NCBI GenBank assembly: GCA_963816975.1
Contig: CAWFMD010000006.1
Coordinates: 1,116,001 to 1,180,000, forward strand
Direction of reading: 5' to 3'
DNA: 64,000 bases
Source of the DNA: DASRIA01 sp963816975
GTDB taxonomy: Bacteria; Actinomycetota; Thermoleophilia; Solirubrobacterales; JBBDJG01
The notes below the pieces were generated by a model. That model had not been told where the DNA came from and did no database searches. It worked only from the letters and a program-made list of their open reading frames with translations. Of the stretch, positions 63,669 through 64,000 are shown piece after piece. Both the position numbers and the translations under genes were made by a program. Each line of letters begins with the position of its first letter. Position 1 is the stretch's first letter.

Positions 63669-64000
63669 CTACGGAACGACGGCCTCGACCCAATCGAGCG
63701 AGCGGTCGCACAACGCGCGGGCGCGTGCTGGGCGCAGCGCTTGCACGGTGCCCGCGGAGCGCCGTACGAAGAACAGCGGGCCCAGGCTCGGCGCGGGACC
63801 GCCGCTGCCCGGGTGCAGCAGGCCCGCGGCGTAGTCGAATCCCACCTCGTGCCTGCCACGCGCCAACGCCACCGAGCCGAGCGGCTCGTACTGGCCGGAG
63901 TGGCTCAGCCGATGGCGCTCCGACGCAATCCGGCGGCCGTCGACGCTGAGCCGCAGTCGGCCGCGGAACGATCCCTTGACGTAAGCGTCGTAGGTCGCGG
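63669..64000 (-). CDS. Hypothetical protein, C-terminal part
   Basis: The frame runs in from beyond the right edge, ending at TAG 63669; about 110 residues are visible. They contain beta-rich segments (YDAYVKGSFRGRLRLSVDGR, then QYEPLGSVALARGRHEVGFD) resembling a PA14- or carbohydrate-binding-like sandwich at the end of large actinobacterial membrane glycosyltransferases or sugar-binding proteins. This is only a resemblance. The last part (RALCDRSLDWVEAVVP) is helical. Confidence 0.5.
   Translation of the reverse strand, partial: ATYDAYVKGSFRGRLRLSVDGRRIASERHRLSHSGQYEPLGSVALARGRHEVGFDYAAGLLHPGSGGPAPSLGPLFFVRRSAGTVQALRPARARALCDRSLDWVEAVVP

Overview
The window is about 70% GC. It looks like chromosomal DNA of an actinomycete, most plausibly the Thermoleophilia/Solirubrobacterales branch. 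Supporting signs are a class II tRNA-Tyr, an actinobacterial RpoD, a PhoP-like regulator with PhoP-box-like DNA sites, many genes that appear to be leaderless (a TANNNT box 6-9 nt before the start codon), and large secreted proteins with a shared C-terminal domain. The lineage is inferred from these features; no 16S gene is present. No prophage, IS element, CRISPR array or rRNA was seen.

Layout. 0-4 kb: partial folE2, rpoD, tRNA-Tyr, a cold-shock gene with a long leader, a methyltransferase and a Rieske protein. 4-6.5 kb: an ABC exporter with a GST-like protein. 6.5-18.2 kb: two inverted 848-aa paralogues of a secreted S15/CocE-like hydrolase enclose a LURP-one-like protein, an MMPL transporter, rlmN, an SRAP protein, a STAS protein and an alpha/beta hydrolase. 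18.3-27 kb: a secreted protein with an internal duplication, tRNA-Thr followed by a gene remnant, a tandem lipoprotein pair, a K+ channel, small enzymes, an ApbE remnant and a second cold-shock gene with the same leader. 27-34 kb: precorrin-2 dehydrogenase, SDR, YceI (frameshifted), FAD oxidase, xseA-xseB, nitronate monooxygenase. 34-43.5 kb: a PepSY-like protein divergent from htrA, then VWA-MoxR-DUF58-VWA, then a PhoPR-like two-component pair and a flavin amine oxidase. 43.5-50 kb: a PQQ-type sugar dehydrogenase and a nine-repeat propeller protein, convergent and both carrying the shared domain, followed by PhoD. 50-56.6 kb: a FadR-type regulator, permease, glutamine-synthetase-like enzyme, aldehyde dehydrogenase, SDR and amidotransferase, resembling a gamma-glutamyl amine catabolic locus. 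56.6-64 kb: an epimerase, a hydrolase, a SnoaL-like protein, a second sigma-70 protein, a NAGPA-like protein, a glycosyltransferase, a stand-alone copy of the shared domain and a partial gene.

The most striking signal is the shared C-terminal domain. It is about 200-217 residues, has four conserved Cys, begins near PRPKGA[ST]P and ends at or near GIFVP. It occurs five times in 64 kb: on two hydrolases, a sugar dehydrogenase and a beta-propeller, and once alone behind a signal peptide. It behaves like a portable extracellular module.

A second regulatory signal is a set of TCTCAGC-N4-TCWCAG direct repeats. They lie in front of the PhoP-like regulator gene and in the htrA/PepSY divergent promoter, suggesting a self-regulated envelope regulon.

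Six otherwise good genes (rlmN, yceI, the histidine kinase, amine oxidase, FadR-type regulator and the GS-like gene) are out of frame by one net indel. Three of these are explained by one base in a G/C homopolymer, so residual sequencing indels are a real possibility.
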